From: Lachnospiraceae bacterium | GTDB lineage: Bacteria; Bacillota; Clostridia; Lachnospirales; Lachnospiraceae | Reading direction: 5' to 3' | NCBI GenBank assembly: GCA_017513125.1 | Contig: JAFWDI010000001.1 | Location: forward strand, 1-64,000 | Length of the DNA stretch: 64,000 nucleotides | Shown here: positions 8,500-19,239 of the stretch, piece by piece | Position numbering within the stretch: the stretch's first letter is position 1 | Layout of the letters: every line of letters starts with the position of its first letter | Made by a program: the position numbers and the translations under genes | The notes under the pieces: generated by a model | Told to the model about the DNA's origin: nothing | The model's input: the letters and a program-made list of their open reading frames with translations, nothing else | Databases searched by the model: none

Positions 8500-8730
8500 T
8501 CAGGCGTCCGGCTCTTCCACCGTGAACTCGTCGCGGGCGGGATTAAACACCGCGCGCAGACCCTGACCCGCGAAATACCCTTCGATGAACGCGACGCGGT
8601 CGTCCGAGACCGTGTCCAGGCTCATGTACTGGAACTCGCACATATCGTGGTAATGCACGTTCTCATGGAACTTCTCGTCAAAGGCCGCCTTCAGCGCGCG
8701 CGCCTCGGAGAATTTCAGGTCTCTTTTCAT
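8500..8730 (-). CDS. Hypothetical 76-residue protein
   Basis: This small soluble protein of unknown family starts MKRDLKFSEARALKAAF and is rich in charged residues; it contains HENVHYHDMCEF, a His/Cys-rich patch. The start at 8730 follows GAGAGGTGTG; a longer reading from 8775 lacks such a site. It is the first gene of the 8730-7236 cluster. No function is proposed. Confidence 0.65.
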   Translation of the reverse strand: MKRDLKFSEARALKAAFDEKFHENVHYHDMCEFQYMSLDTVSDDRVAFIEGYFAGQGLRAVFNPARDEFTVEEPDA

Positions 8731-8934
8731 AAAACACACCTCTCGGGTTAGTACAGATAAACTGTATATCTGCACTATAATTAATATTATCTTTTCTTTT
8801 CCGGCTTTTGGGTATACAATTAAAATGTCATTTAATCCACATAACGATTAAACAAGCGTTTGCTGTTTGCCCCGTTTCCTGCAGCGCCGCAGCATCAGCA
8901 ACTCCTGCATCAGCAGTAACGGAAGGAGTATATC

Positions 8935-9726
8935 ATGAAAAAAAGAGTTCTGAAAGGACTGGTCCTTACCCTGGTCGTCATCCTGGCAGCCGTTCTGGCC
9001 TCCTGCGGCAGCTCGCAGGATCATGCGGAGATCCCCACAGTCAGCGAAGGAAAGCTGACTGTAGCGACGAACTCCGGCTATATTCCGTTTGTTTATTATG
9101 AAGGAGATGCCCTCGTCGGGATCGATCCCGCGATCGCCGCCGAGATCGCCGACCGCATGGGGCTGGAACCGGTGATCGAGGATATCGATTTCCCCGAGAT
9201 CTTTGAGGGAGTCCGGTCGGGACAGTACGACATCGGCCTGGCCGCCATCACCATCACGGAGGACCGTGCGGAGATCATAGACTTTTCCACGCCTTACGCG
9301 AACGGCAGGCAGGCGGTCATCGTGCATGCGACCAGTCCGATCCGGAACATTTACGACCTGATCGGCGGTGACTACACAGTCGGAGTAAAGACAGCCACGA
9401 CCGGAGACGCCTTTATCACGGCGGATATCGGAGAAGAACGCGTGGTCCGCTATATGCATATCGAAGATGCGATCGATGCTCTGGTGCAGGGCGAGATCGA
9501 CGCGGTCGTCTATGACGGCCAGGCCGCGGGTGAGTTCATCTCCCGGCAGGAAGGACTCGTCTCCCTGCAGACGCCTTACGCGGTCGAAGCCTATGCCGCC
9601 GTCGTGCCGCAGTCCAATCCCGCTCTGCTCGAGCAGGTAAACCTGATCCTGGGAGAGATGACGGAAGACGGTACGCTGCAGGCCATCATTGACGAGTATA
9701 CGGCCCGTTCGGCGGCCGCTGAATAA
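8935..9726 (+). CDS. Amino acid ABC transporter substrate-binding lipoprotein (first copy)
   Basis: The 263-residue family 3 solute-binding protein has a signal peptide with lipobox LASC (Cys24), so it is anchored to the outer face of the membrane. The KLTVATNSGYIPFVYYEGDALVGID segment and QYDIGLAAITITEDR are typical of polar amino acid binders. GGAAGGAG precedes the start. It is closely related to the next gene (9951-10796), which precedes the permease and ATPase, so it probably feeds the same transporter with a different specificity. A weak terminator follows it. Confidence 0.9.
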   Translation: MKKRVLKGLVLTLVVILAAVLASCGSSQDHAEIPTVSEGKLTVATNSGYIPFVYYEGDALVGIDPAIAAEIADRMGLEPVIEDIDFPEIFEGVRSGQYDIGLAAITITEDRAEIIDFSTPYANGRQAVIVHATSPIRNIYDLIGGDYTVGVKTATTGDAFITADIGEERVVRYMHIEDAIDALVQGEIDAVVYDGQAAGEFISRQEGLVSLQTPYAVEAYAAVVPQSNPALLEQVNLILGEMTEDGTLQAIIDEYTARSAAAE

Positions 9727-9772
9727 ACGGCCGGCCTGACCCGGCGGCCGTCAGATCCCGCTTATACGGATG

Positions 9773-9800
9773 CCCCGGCCCGCGGCCGGGGTATTTCTCT
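9773..9800 (+). terminator. Probable terminator after the first binding-protein gene
   Basis: An 8-bp stem CCCCGGCC/GGCCGGGG with a CGC loop is followed by TATTTCTCTGTTTT. The tail is imperfect. Confidence 0.5.
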
Positions 9801-9830
9801 GTTTTCAGGTTCAAAATCCTCTTATTCCTC

Positions 9831-9859
9831 TTTTCAATTTTACTTATATGGTCTATAAT
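9831..9859 (+). promoter_or_regulatory. Promoter of the second binding-protein gene and transporter operon
   Basis: TTTTCA (9831-9836), a 17-base spacer and a perfect TATAAT (9854-9859) lie about 90 bases before the start codon at 9951, in an A+T-rich patch of the 224-base gap. Confidence 0.6.
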
Positions 9860-9950
9860 CATTTCCTATAGTTGTTGTCCCTGCCGCGGCTTCACGCCGC
9901 GCCGGACATCGAAATCCGCATTAAGTAAAGGATATCAAAAGGAGAACATT

Positions 9951-10796
9951 ATGAAAAAATCAGTTCTGAAGATCCTGGCCCTGGCCCTGGTCGCCGTGAT
10001 GGCGGTCTCCGCCCTGGCTGCCTGCGGCGGTTCTTCCTCGGGCGGAAGCTCTGCCGGAACCGAAGACACGGGTTCGGCCGCGGCTCCCGCAGACGAGACT
10101 GCCGAAGCCGCTCCCCTGACCATTAACGAGGGTCAGCTGATCATGGCGACGAACGCCTACTTCCCTCCCTATGAGTATTACGAGGGCGAGGAGATCGTCG
10201 GCATCGACGCCGAGATCGCCGCGGCTGTCGCCGAGCGTCTGGGCCTGGAGCTCGTTATCGAGGACATCGAGTTCGACTCCATCATCGCCGGCATCCAGAC
10301 CGGAAAGTACGACATCGGCCTGGCGGGCATGACCGTGACCGAGGACAGACTCCAGTCCGTCAACTTCTCCACCCCTTACGCGACCGGCATCCAGTCCATC
10401 ATCGTTCCCGAGGGTTCGCCCATCACGAACCTTGACGATCTGCTGGAAGGCGACTACATCGTGGGCGTGCAGTCCGGCACCACCGGCGACATCTACATGA
10501 CCGACGACGTCGGAGAAGAGAGAGTCGACCGCTACTCGAAGGGCAATGACGCCGTTCTGGCTCTGATGCAGGGCAAGGTCGACGCCGTCGTCATCGATAA
10601 CCAGCCCGCGATCGCGTTCGTGGCCGCGAACGAAGGCCTGATGATCCTTGAGACTCCTTACACCGTCGAGGATTACGCGATGGCCATCGCAAAAGAGAAC
10701 ACCGCGCTGCTGGAGCAGGTGAACGCCATTCTGGCCGAGCTTGAGGCGGACGGCACGCTGCAGTCCATCATTGACAGCTACATCACCGCGGAGTAA
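9951..10796 (+). CDS. Amino acid ABC transporter substrate-binding lipoprotein (second copy)
   Basis: The 281-residue family 3 binding protein has lipobox LAAC (Cys25), a short Gly/Ser/Ala linker, and then the binding fold with QLIMATNAYFPPYEYYEG and KYDIGLAGMTVTEDR. It is a paralogue of the protein at 8935-9726, sharing the order and wording of nearly every motif, so the two arose by tandem duplication. Permease and ATPase genes follow after a hairpin that would lower their expression relative to the binding protein. It probably binds a polar amino acid; the exact ligand is not evident. Confidence 0.93.
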   Translation: MKKSVLKILALALVAVMAVSALAACGGSSSGGSSAGTEDTGSAAAPADETAEAAPLTINEGQLIMATNAYFPPYEYYEGEEIVGIDAEIAAAVAERLGLELVIEDIEFDSIIAGIQTGKYDIGLAGMTVTEDRLQSVNFSTPYATGIQSIIVPEGSPITNLDDLLEGDYIVGVQSGTTGDIYMTDDVGEERVDRYSKGNDAVLALMQGKVDAVVIDNQPAIAFVAANEGLMILETPYTVEDYAMAIAKENTALLEQVNAILAELEADGTLQSIIDSYITAE

Positions 10797-10822
10797 TGAT
10801 TCGCGGGGTTCCTGAAGCCCAT

Positions 10823-10861
10823 AAAAGAGCGGAAATATTTCTCTATTTCCGCTCTTTTTTT
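10823..10861 (+). terminator. Intra-operon terminator between binding protein and permease
   Basis: A long stem AGAGCGGAAATA paired with TATTTCCGCTCT and followed by seven T lies between the binding protein and the permease, 23 bases before the permease start. Such partial terminators commonly set an excess of binding protein over membrane components. Confidence 0.8.
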
Positions 10862-10884
10862 ATAAGACGAACGGAGGTTTTGCG

Positions 10885-11634
10885 ATGACCGCTGTCCCCC
10901 TGGCCATCCCGGGCTGGCTGCAGAGCCTGGCAGACCAGTTCTATCTGAATTTTATAAAGGACGACCGTTACATGTACCTGGTGCGCGGTCTGAAGATCAC
11001 GCTCGAGGTCACGGTCCTCGCGCTGATCCTCGGCGTGGTGCTGGGCGTGATCATTGCCATCATCCGCTCGACGCACGATAAAACGATCGAGGAGACGAAG
11101 CCGGGCTTCGGGCGCTTCATACTGAAGTTCCTGAACGCGATCGCAAAGATCTACCTGACCGTGATCCGCGGCACGCCCGTGGTCGTCCAGCTGATGATCA
11201 TTTACTTTGTCATCTTCGCAAGCTCGAATAATAAGGTGATGGTCGCCTCGATCGCTTTCGGCATCAACTCCGGTGCGTACGTCGCCGAAATCATTCGAAG
11301 CGGCATCATGAGCATCGACCAGGGGCAGTTCGAAGCCGGCCGGTCGCTGGGCTTCAACTACTTCCAGACCATGATCTACATCATCATCCCGCAGGCGTTT
11401 AAGAACGTTCTTCCCGCGCTGGGCAATGAATTTATCGTCCTGATCAAGGAGACCTCGGTCTCCGGCTACGTAGGCCTGCAGGAACTGACGAAGGCCGGCG
11501 ACATCATCCGCAGCCGCACCTACACGGCGTTCATGCCGCTGATCGCGGTCGCGCTGATCTACCTGGTCATCGTCATGATCTTCAGTAAGCTGGTATCCAT
11601 TCTGGAAAGGAGGCTGAGAAACAGTGAGCGCTGA
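10885..11634 (+). CDS. Amino acid ABC transporter permease
   Basis: The 249-residue HisM/GlnP-type inner-membrane protein has [19 protein letters not shown] near the N-terminus and the EAA-loop motif [35 protein letters not shown] in the second half, broken by nothing unusual. A single permease gene suggests a homodimeric channel. Its 3' end overlaps the ATPase start by 11 bases, indicating coupled translation. Confidence 0.95.
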   Translation: MTAVPLAIPGWLQSLADQFYLNFIKDDRYMYLVRGLKITLEVTVLALILGVVLGVIIAIIRSTHDKTIEETKPGFGRFILKFLNAIAKIYLTVIRGTPVVVQLMIIYFVIFASSNNKVMVASIAFGINSGAYVAEIIRSGIMSIDQGQFEAGRSLGFNYFQTMIYIIIPQAFKNVLPALGNEFIVLIKETSVSGYVGLQELTKAGDIIRSRTYTAFMPLIAVALIYLVIVMIFSKLVSILERRLRNSER

Positions 11635-12409
11635 TCTTACCGTTCATGCCGAGGAGAACGCGATCGCCGCAGGCGAAGTCCTCATCTCCGTCTCCGGGCT
11701 GAAAAAACACTATAACGGCGGCGCCGTGAAGGCGCTGGACGGCGTCGATGCCGAGATCCGAAAGGGCGAGGTGGTCGTGATCGTCGGGCCTTCAGGCTCG
11801 GGGAAATCCACGTTCCTCCGCTCGCTGAACCTGCTCGAGCGCCCGACCGAGGGTACGATCCTCTTCGAGGGGAAGGACATTACTTCGCATAAAAACGACA
11901 TCAATCTCCTGCGCCAGAAGATGGGCATGGTGTTCCAGCATTTTAACCTCTTCCCGCATCTGACGGTCCTCGACAACATGACGCTGGGCCCGAAAAAGCT
12001 CCTGAAGATGTCGAAGGAAGATGCTGAAGCGAAAGCGCGGCAGCTCCTCGAGACCGTAGCGCTCGCGGACCGCGCCGACGCGTATCCGAGCCAGCTCTCC
12101 GGCGGCCAGAAGCAGCGTATCGCGATCGTGCGCGCACTGTGCATGTCCCCCGACGTCATGCTTTTTGACGAGCCCACCTCCGCGCTCGACCCCGAGATGG
12201 TCGGCGAAGTGCTCGACGTTATGAAGTCACTCGCAAAGGAAGGCATGACCATGGTCGTGGTCACGCATGAAATGGGCTTCGCGAAGGAAGTCGGCGACCG
12301 CGTGATCTTCATGGAGAGCGGTGTGATCGTCGAGGAAGGCACGCCCGAGGAGATCTTCGGCGCGCCGAAGAGCGAGCGTCTGCAGACCTTCCTTGCGAAA
12401 GTGCTGTGA
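11624..12409 (+). CDS. Amino acid ABC transporter ATP-binding protein
   Basis: The 261-residue GlnQ/HisP-type ATPase has Walker A GPSGSGKS at about 55-62, Q-loop [17 protein letters not shown], signature LSGGQKQR, Walker [15 protein letters not shown] and the switch histidine in [10 protein letters not shown]. The first 20 residues are an extra N-terminal stretch before the core. It starts with GTG inside the permease gene. It completes the importer formed with the genes at 8935, 9951 and 10885. Confidence 0.95.
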   Translation: MSADLTVHAEENAIAAGEVLISVSGLKKHYNGGAVKALDGVDAEIRKGEVVVIVGPSGSGKSTFLRSLNLLERPTEGTILFEGKDITSHKNDINLLRQKMGMVFQHFNLFPHLTVLDNMTLGPKKLLKMSKEDAEAKARQLLETVALADRADAYPSQLSGGQKQRIAIVRALCMSPDVMLFDEPTSALDPEMVGEVLDVMKSLAKEGMTMVVVTHEMGFAKEVGDRVIFMESGVIVEEGTPEEIFGAPKSERLQTFLAKVL

Positions 12410-12442
12410 TCGTTTCGGCACGGCACACGCGGAGGTCCGGCT

Positions 12443-13426
12443 TTGCAGTCAAGAAAACCCCTGGGTATCATTTTGTTTCTCATCACAGCCCTGATCTGGG
12501 GCTGTGCTTTTGTTGCACAGTCGGTCGCGGCTGAGGTCGTCGGCCCGTTCACGTTCCAGAGTCTGCGCTCGTTCCTGGGCTTCCTCGTGCTGCTGCCGGT
12601 GATCGCGGCGATGGACTCGGTCCGAAGGCGGCATGCGGGCCACGCGGGCGCTCTCCCTGCCGATGCCGGAGCGTCGCCGGGAACGCCTTCCGCAGACGGG
12701 GATCCGCGAAAAGCCCGCCGCACACTGATCAAAGCCGGCATCCTCTGCGGCATTTTCCTGACCGTTGCATCCGTCTTCCAGCAGTACGCGCTCACGATCG
12801 GGGCCCCCGCCGGCAAGGCAGGCTTCATCACGGCTTTCTATCTTCTGCTGGTCCCGGTGTTCGGCCTGATCTTTCTGCATAAAAAGACCCGCCCGGTCAT
12901 CTGGCTCTGTGTGGCCATCGCCCTGGCAGGTCTGTATTTCCTCTGTGCGGCCGGGCTCGGAAGCTCCGGCGCCGGAATCGCAGTCAGCGATATCTTCCTG
13001 ATCCTCTGCGCGGTCTGCTTCGCGGTCCAGATCCTCATCATCGATCACTTCGTACAGCTGGTCGACGGCGTGAAGATGGCCTGCATCGAGTTCCTGACTT
13101 CCGGCATTCTCGCCGGGATCTTCATGCTGATCGTCGAACGGCCCGCTGCCGCGGACATCATCGCCGCGGGAAAGCCCCTGCTCTATGCCGGCCTCCTCTC
13201 GAGCGGCGTAGCCTACACGCTGCAGATCGTCGGGCAGAAGTTCATCGAGCCCACGGTCGCCTCGATGCTGATGAGCCTCGAGTCCGTGTTCGCGGTGCTC
13301 TCTGCGATCGTGATCCTCGGCCAGATGCCCACCGCGCGCGAGTGGATCGGATGCGCGCTGATGTTCGCGGCGATCCTGCTGTCTCAGCTCCCGGAGCGAA
13401 AACGCGCCGCAGCCGGGAATGCCTGA
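12443..13426 (+). CDS. DMT-family (EamA) transporter
   Basis: The 327-residue protein has about ten hydrophobic segments in two EamA repeats; ALIWGCAFVAQSV near the N-terminus and EPTVASMLMSLESVFAVLS in the second repeat are characteristic. A hydrophilic insert (about residues 54-92, rich in Arg, His and Ala) separates segments 2 and 3. The start codon is TTG with GGAGG six bases before it. These proteins export metabolites or drugs; the substrate is unknown. It lies 33 bases after the ABC ATPase, so readthrough is possible. Confidence 0.85.
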   Translation: MQSRKPLGIILFLITALIWGCAFVAQSVAAEVVGPFTFQSLRSFLGFLVLLPVIAAMDSVRRRHAGHAGALPADAGASPGTPSADGDPRKARRTLIKAGILCGIFLTVASVFQQYALTIGAPAGKAGFITAFYLLLVPVFGLIFLHKKTRPVIWLCVAIALAGLYFLCAAGLGSSGAGIAVSDIFLILCAVCFAVQILIIDHFVQLVDGVKMACIEFLTSGILAGIFMLIVERPAAADIIAAGKPLLYAGLLSSGVAYTLQIVGQKFIEPTVASMLMSLESVFAVLSAIVILGQMPTAREWIGCALMFAAILLSQLPERKRAAAGNA

Positions 13427-13437
13427 TCCGCGGCGCT

Positions 13438-15171
13438 TCAGAACCGCTCGGTCTGCATCCGGTAATACCGCGCGTACAGCCCGTCCCGCTCCATCAGCTC
13501 CTCGTGGGTACCGCGCTCCTTCATCCCTTCCTCATCCAGAACGATGATCTCGTCCGCTCCCAGAATCGTGGACAGTCTGTGCGCGATCGTGATCGTGGTC
13601 CTGCCCGCGGCCAGCCGGTCGAGAGCGGCCTGGATGTGGCGCTCGCTTTCATTGTCCAGCGCGCTCGTCGCCTCGTCCAGGATCAGGATCGGCGGATCCT
13701 TCAGGAACACGCGCACGATCGCGATGCGCTGCTTCTGTCCGCCGGACAGCCGCGCGCCTCGCTCTCCCACTTCGGTATCGATCCCGTCCGGAAGGCTTTC
13801 GATAAACGACGTCAGGTCCGCATTCTTCGCGGCCTCCAGGATCTCCTCTTCCGAGGCGCCGGGCCGGCCGTAGGCGATGTTGTCGCGAATCGTACCGTTA
13901 AACAGGTAGACCTCCTGCTGCACGATGCCGATAAAGCTTCTCAGAGACCGCTGCGTGACGTCACGCACATCCGTGCCGTCGATCTTCACGCTGCCCCCGG
14001 TCACGTCGTAAAACCGCGGCAGCAGCGAGCACAGCGTGGTCTTTCCGCCGCCGGACGGTCCGACGATCGCGACCGACTTCCCGGCGTCCACGTGCAGATC
14101 GATATGGTCCAGCACGGTCTCTTCCTCTTCGTAGAAGAACGACACGTCCTCGAAATCGATGACTCCCTTCACGTCTTTCAGTTCTGCCGCATCCTCCGCG
14201 TCCACGATCTCCGGCATCGTCTCGATCACCTCGCGGAAGCGCCGGAAGCCCGCCATGCCCTTCTGAAACATCTCGGTAAACTCGATGAGCACGTTCACGG
14301 GATTGATAAAGATCGCAATATACAGCGCGTAGACCGCGAGATCCTCGCCGGTGAGCTGTCCTTTCGCGATGAAGAAGCCGCCCACGACCAGCACGGCCAC
14401 ATACATGAGGCCTTCGAAGAAATTATTCCCTGTGTGGAAGATCGCCATCGCCCGGTAGTTCGACTTCCGGGAGCGGAGAAAAGCGAGGTTCGACCGCTCG
14501 AACTTCTCCTTCTCGATCGCCTCGCCGGTGAACGACTTCACGACGCGGATGCCGCCGAGGGTGTCCTGCAGCGAAGAATTGATCCCGGCCACTTTCTTCC
14601 GGTTATCGGTGAATGTCGCCTGCATGCGTTTATTCTGACGTACGGAAAAGACCGCCATGCAGACCACGACCGCCGCGAGACACAACGTCAGCGGCGCGTG
14701 GATCCGCATCAGCAGGATGAAAGATCCGACGATCTTGATCACGGAGATGAAGATGTTCTCCGGTCCGTGATGCGCGAGCTCCGAGATGTCGAACAGGTCC
14801 GACACGAGCTTGCTCATCATCTCGCCGGTGTTGTGCTTATCGTAATACGAGAAGGACAATGCCTCGTACCGATCGAACAGGTCGCTGCGCATCTGCGACT
14901 CGATGCGCGATCCCATCATGTGGCCCTGATAAGTGACATACCACCGGCACAGCGAACGGATCAGGTACATGCCCACGAGCACGGCGGCTATGATCCCCAG
15001 CCGGCCGAGAATGACCGCCGGAGACTCCAGAAACAGCGTGCCGCGCAGGATCCGCAGGAACTGCGGAAACGCCAGATCGATCATCGACAGGACCGTCGCA
15101 CAGAACAGATCGAAGAAAAACACGCCCAGATACGGCTTATAGTACGGTATGAATTTGCGAATCAGGTCCAT
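13438..15171 (-). CDS. ABC exporter, fused permease and ATPase
   Basis: The 577-residue half-transporter has six membrane segments in residues about 1-320, followed by an ATPase domain with Walker A GPSGGGKTT, the signature [10 protein letters not shown] and Walker B ILILDEATSALD. This is the MsbA/multidrug exporter layout and would work as a homodimer, since no second half-transporter gene is adjacent. The substrate (lipid, drug or peptide) is undetermined. It is convergent with the DMT transporter, with only 11 bases between stop codons and no obvious shared terminator. Confidence 0.92.
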   Translation of the reverse strand: MDLIRKFIPYYKPYLGVFFFDLFCATVLSMIDLAFPQFLRILRGTLFLESPAVILGRLGIIAAVLVGMYLIRSLCRWYVTYQGHMMGSRIESQMRSDLFDRYEALSFSYYDKHNTGEMMSKLVSDLFDISELAHHGPENIFISVIKIVGSFILLMRIHAPLTLCLAAVVVCMAVFSVRQNKRMQATFTDNRKKVAGINSSLQDTLGGIRVVKSFTGEAIEKEKFERSNLAFLRSRKSNYRAMAIFHTGNNFFEGLMYVAVLVVGGFFIAKGQLTGEDLAVYALYIAIFINPVNVLIEFTEMFQKGMAGFRRFREVIETMPEIVDAEDAAELKDVKGVIDFEDVSFFYEEEETVLDHIDLHVDAGKSVAIVGPSGGGKTTLCSLLPRFYDVTGGSVKIDGTDVRDVTQRSLRSFIGIVQQEVYLFNGTIRDNIAYGRPGASEEEILEAAKNADLTSFIESLPDGIDTEVGERGARLSGGQKQRIAIVRVFLKDPPILILDEATSALDNESERHIQAALDRLAAGRTTITIAHRLSTILGADEIIVLDEEGMKERGTHEELMERDGLYARYYRMQTERF

Positions 15172-15238
15172 AGTCTTCCAGCACTCTCCGGGAGCGCCGC
15201 GCGGTCCCGCTCTCTTCGGACGCGGCCCCGCACAGCGG

Positions 15239-16633
15239 TCACTTCAGTATGCCCATCGACAGCAGCAGCAGGAAGATCAGCAGCACCGGCGCGATGACCT
15301 TGACCATCGCCACGTAGAGTCCCTTCCGGCCGAACTTCTCTCCGTTCTTCGTGACCTCATCGAGCACAGTCTTCGGTTTCAGGATCCATCCGACCAGGAT
15401 GCAGGTGAGGATCGCAAGGATAGGCATCAGAACGTTATTGCTCAGGTAATCCATGATGTCGAGAATCTGCGCGGTCGCCCCGTTCGGGAGCGTGCGCTCG
15501 AAATAAAAGATGTTATAGCCGAAGCAGACGATCACACCGATGATCGCGGCGAGGACCGTCTCGAGGACCGTCGACTTCCCGCGAGCCATCCCGAAGCGGT
15601 CGATGAAACTCGAAACGATCGCCTCAAGAATCGACATCGCGCTCGTCACCGCCGCGAACAGGACCATCGCGAAGAAGAGGGTCCCCAGCACATGGCCCAC
15701 CTTACCCATGGCCATGAAGACCTTCGGCAGCGAGACGAACATCAGCGACGGGCCCGCCGTCATGCCTTCCGGCCCCATGAACACGTAGACCGCGGGAATG
15801 ATCATGACTCCGGCCAGGATCGCGACTACGGTGTCGAAGATCTCGATCTGGTTGATCGACTTTCCGAGATTAGCTTTATCCGGCACGTAGGAACCGTACG
15901 CGACCATGATGCCCATGGCCACGCTCAGGCTGTAGAACAGCTGGCCGATCGCGTCCATGACGATGAAGAAGAACCGCCGCAGAGTCACGCCTTCCAGGCT
16001 CGGTATCAGAAATACGCGCAGGCCCTGCAGGCCGGTCACGATCCTGCCCGTATCCGTCGTGCGGCGCATCGTCAGCGAGAAGACCGCGATTCCGATGACC
16101 AGAATCAGCAGGATGGGCATGAGCACGCTCGAGGACTTCTCGATGCCGCCCTCGACGCCCTTAAACACGATGACCGCGCAGATCACGAGGAAGATCAGCA
16201 TGAAGATAACGGGCTCGTACTGCCCGGTGATGAACGTCGTAAAATAGCCGTCCTGCGCCGCGTCCGCGCCGTGTCCGGTCAGGAACGCGACGAAATACTT
16301 CACGACCCATCCTCCGATCACGCAGTAGTAGGGCATGATGATGAACGGAACCACGCTCGCGATGATGCCCATAAAGCCCGCGCGCTTCCGCAGCACTTTA
16401 TATGCGGTCAGCGGGCTCTGCTTCGTCTTCCGCCCGATCGCGATCTCGGTCGTCAGCAGCGTGAAGCCGAAAGTCAGTGCCAGCACGATATAGACGACGA
16501 GAAAAAGTCCGCCGCCGTTTCGCGCCGCCAGATAGGGGAATCGCCAGATGTTTCCCAGGCCGACTGCCGAACCGGCTGCCGCGAGAACGAATCCGATCGA
16601 GCCTTTAAACGATCCTCTCTGCTTCTGCTCCAT
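15239..16633 (-). CDS. Sodium-dependent amino acid transporter (neurotransmitter:sodium symporter family)
   Basis: The 464-residue protein has about 11-12 membrane segments. The AAGSAVGLGNIWRFPYLAARNGGG stretch is the sodium- and substrate-binding first segment of the bacterial NSS family (TnaT/MhsT/LeuT type). It probably imports a hydrophobic or aromatic amino acid with sodium. AGGAGAGATC precedes the ATG. It lies upstream of the ABC exporter in the same direction, with a 67-base gap. Confidence 0.93.
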   Translation of the reverse strand: MEQKQRGSFKGSIGFVLAAAGSAVGLGNIWRFPYLAARNGGGLFLVVYIVLALTFGFTLLTTEIAIGRKTKQSPLTAYKVLRKRAGFMGIIASVVPFIIMPYYCVIGGWVVKYFVAFLTGHGADAAQDGYFTTFITGQYEPVIFMLIFLVICAVIVFKGVEGGIEKSSSVLMPILLILVIGIAVFSLTMRRTTDTGRIVTGLQGLRVFLIPSLEGVTLRRFFFIVMDAIGQLFYSLSVAMGIMVAYGSYVPDKANLGKSINQIEIFDTVVAILAGVMIIPAVYVFMGPEGMTAGPSLMFVSLPKVFMAMGKVGHVLGTLFFAMVLFAAVTSAMSILEAIVSSFIDRFGMARGKSTVLETVLAAIIGVIVCFGYNIFYFERTLPNGATAQILDIMDYLSNNVLMPILAILTCILVGWILKPKTVLDEVTKNGEKFGRKGLYVAMVKVIAPVLLIFLLLLSMGILK

Positions 16634-16764
16634 GATCTCTCCTTAGATGTTTCTTTTTTCGCGCCTCATCATCATAACATACCCCCGACCGGGGTGCCTT
16701 CCTTTATACCGGTCCCGAACAGGTTTTTACGCGCTCCGCAAGCCGGGCGAAAGGCGGAACACCT

Positions 16765-17673
16765 TTACTTCTCCGGATCCGTCAGTTCCAGATAATGATA
16801 CAACGCCCCGATCAGGTTCGCGTCGTTCCCGAAGCGGCAGGCCGTGATGCGGGGCCGGTACATCGGCAGATACGCCGCGTGCTTTCCGAAAAGCCTGCCG
16901 ACCGCCCGGTCCAGCGCCTCGATCAATGCCGGCTGCCTGCTGATCCCGCCTCCGATCGCGAAGACCTCCACATCCAGCACGGACTGCAATGACAGGATGC
17001 CCTTCGCCATATATGCGGCATAATCCTTAAGCGCGGCCTGCGCGTCAGGATCGCCCGCGTCCAGCCGGGAGAAGAACTCCCTGCCGTCGACGCTGCCCGG
17101 CCCGAGCCCGCAGCGCTCCTCATACCGGCCGGTGAGAGCCCCCGCTCCGCCGTGGGTCCCCCAGAGTGTCGGGATCCCGTACGCTCCTGCGTGATCTGTC
17201 GAGATCCAGGAAAACTCTCCCGCCGCGAACGTCTGCCCGCGCCGGAGCTTCCCGTCCAGGATCAGTCCGCCGCCGACCGCGGTCCCGAGAGTCATCACGA
17301 CGCCGTTTTCCACTCCGCGAAGCGCTCCTTTCCAGAGTTCGGCGAGCGCCGCGCACTTCCCGTCGTTTTCCGCGGTGACCGGGATGCCCAGCCGCTCAGA
17401 CAAGAGTTCCGCGAGCGGGGTCTCGCGGACGAAGGTCAGCGCGCCCCCGGTGTAGAAATATCCCCGGGACGAGTCGATCCGGCCCGGCGCGCTCATGACC
17501 AGCGCTTCCGCCTGCGGATATCGTACGGCGATCGCGGCCAGCGCATCGATGTGCTCTTCGAGCGTTTCCGCCGCGGTCGGGGTCTCGCCCTTCTCCAGAA
17601 TCTCCCCTTCGGGGTCCATCAGCGCGTATTTGATATTCGTTCCGCCGACATCGATGCCGAGATAACGCCTCAT
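16765..17673 (-). CDS. ROK-family sugar kinase, possibly beta-glucoside kinase
   Basis: The product has about 302 residues, starting MRRYLGIDVGGTNIKYAL, an ATP-binding phosphate-1 motif. Later motifs are ENDGKCAALAELWKG and LGTAVGGGLILDGK, with the catalytic Asp in END. The zinc-binding CGxxGCxE cluster found in most ROK glucokinases and repressors is absent; the corresponding region reads TLWGTHGGAGAL. No HTH is present. The divergent neighbour is a family 1 glycosidase of phospho-beta-glucosidase type, so a beta-glucoside kinase acting on cellobiose or similar is my preferred inference; a plain glucokinase is the alternative. The ATG at 17673 or 17676 follows AAAGGGAG. Confidence 0.85.
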   Translation of the reverse strand: MRRYLGIDVGGTNIKYALMDPEGEILEKGETPTAAETLEEHIDALAAIAVRYPQAEALVMSAPGRIDSSRGYFYTGGALTFVRETPLAELLSERLGIPVTAENDGKCAALAELWKGALRGVENGVVMTLGTAVGGGLILDGKLRRGQTFAAGEFSWISTDHAGAYGIPTLWGTHGGAGALTGRYEERCGLGPGSVDGREFFSRLDAGDPDAQAALKDYAAYMAKGILSLQSVLDVEVFAIGGGISRQPALIEALDRAVGRLFGKHAAYLPMYRPRITACRFGNDANLIGALYHYLELTDPEK

Positions 17674-17705
17674 CATACTCCCTTTCCGCCGGAAATGCAT
17701 TATAA

Positions 17706-19175
<1,470 letters not shown>

Positions 19176-19239
19176 GCCTCTCCCCGTCCGGCGGTTTTCG
19201 TGTCATTGCCCTGCGGGCGCTGCGCTTTCGCGGCGTCCG

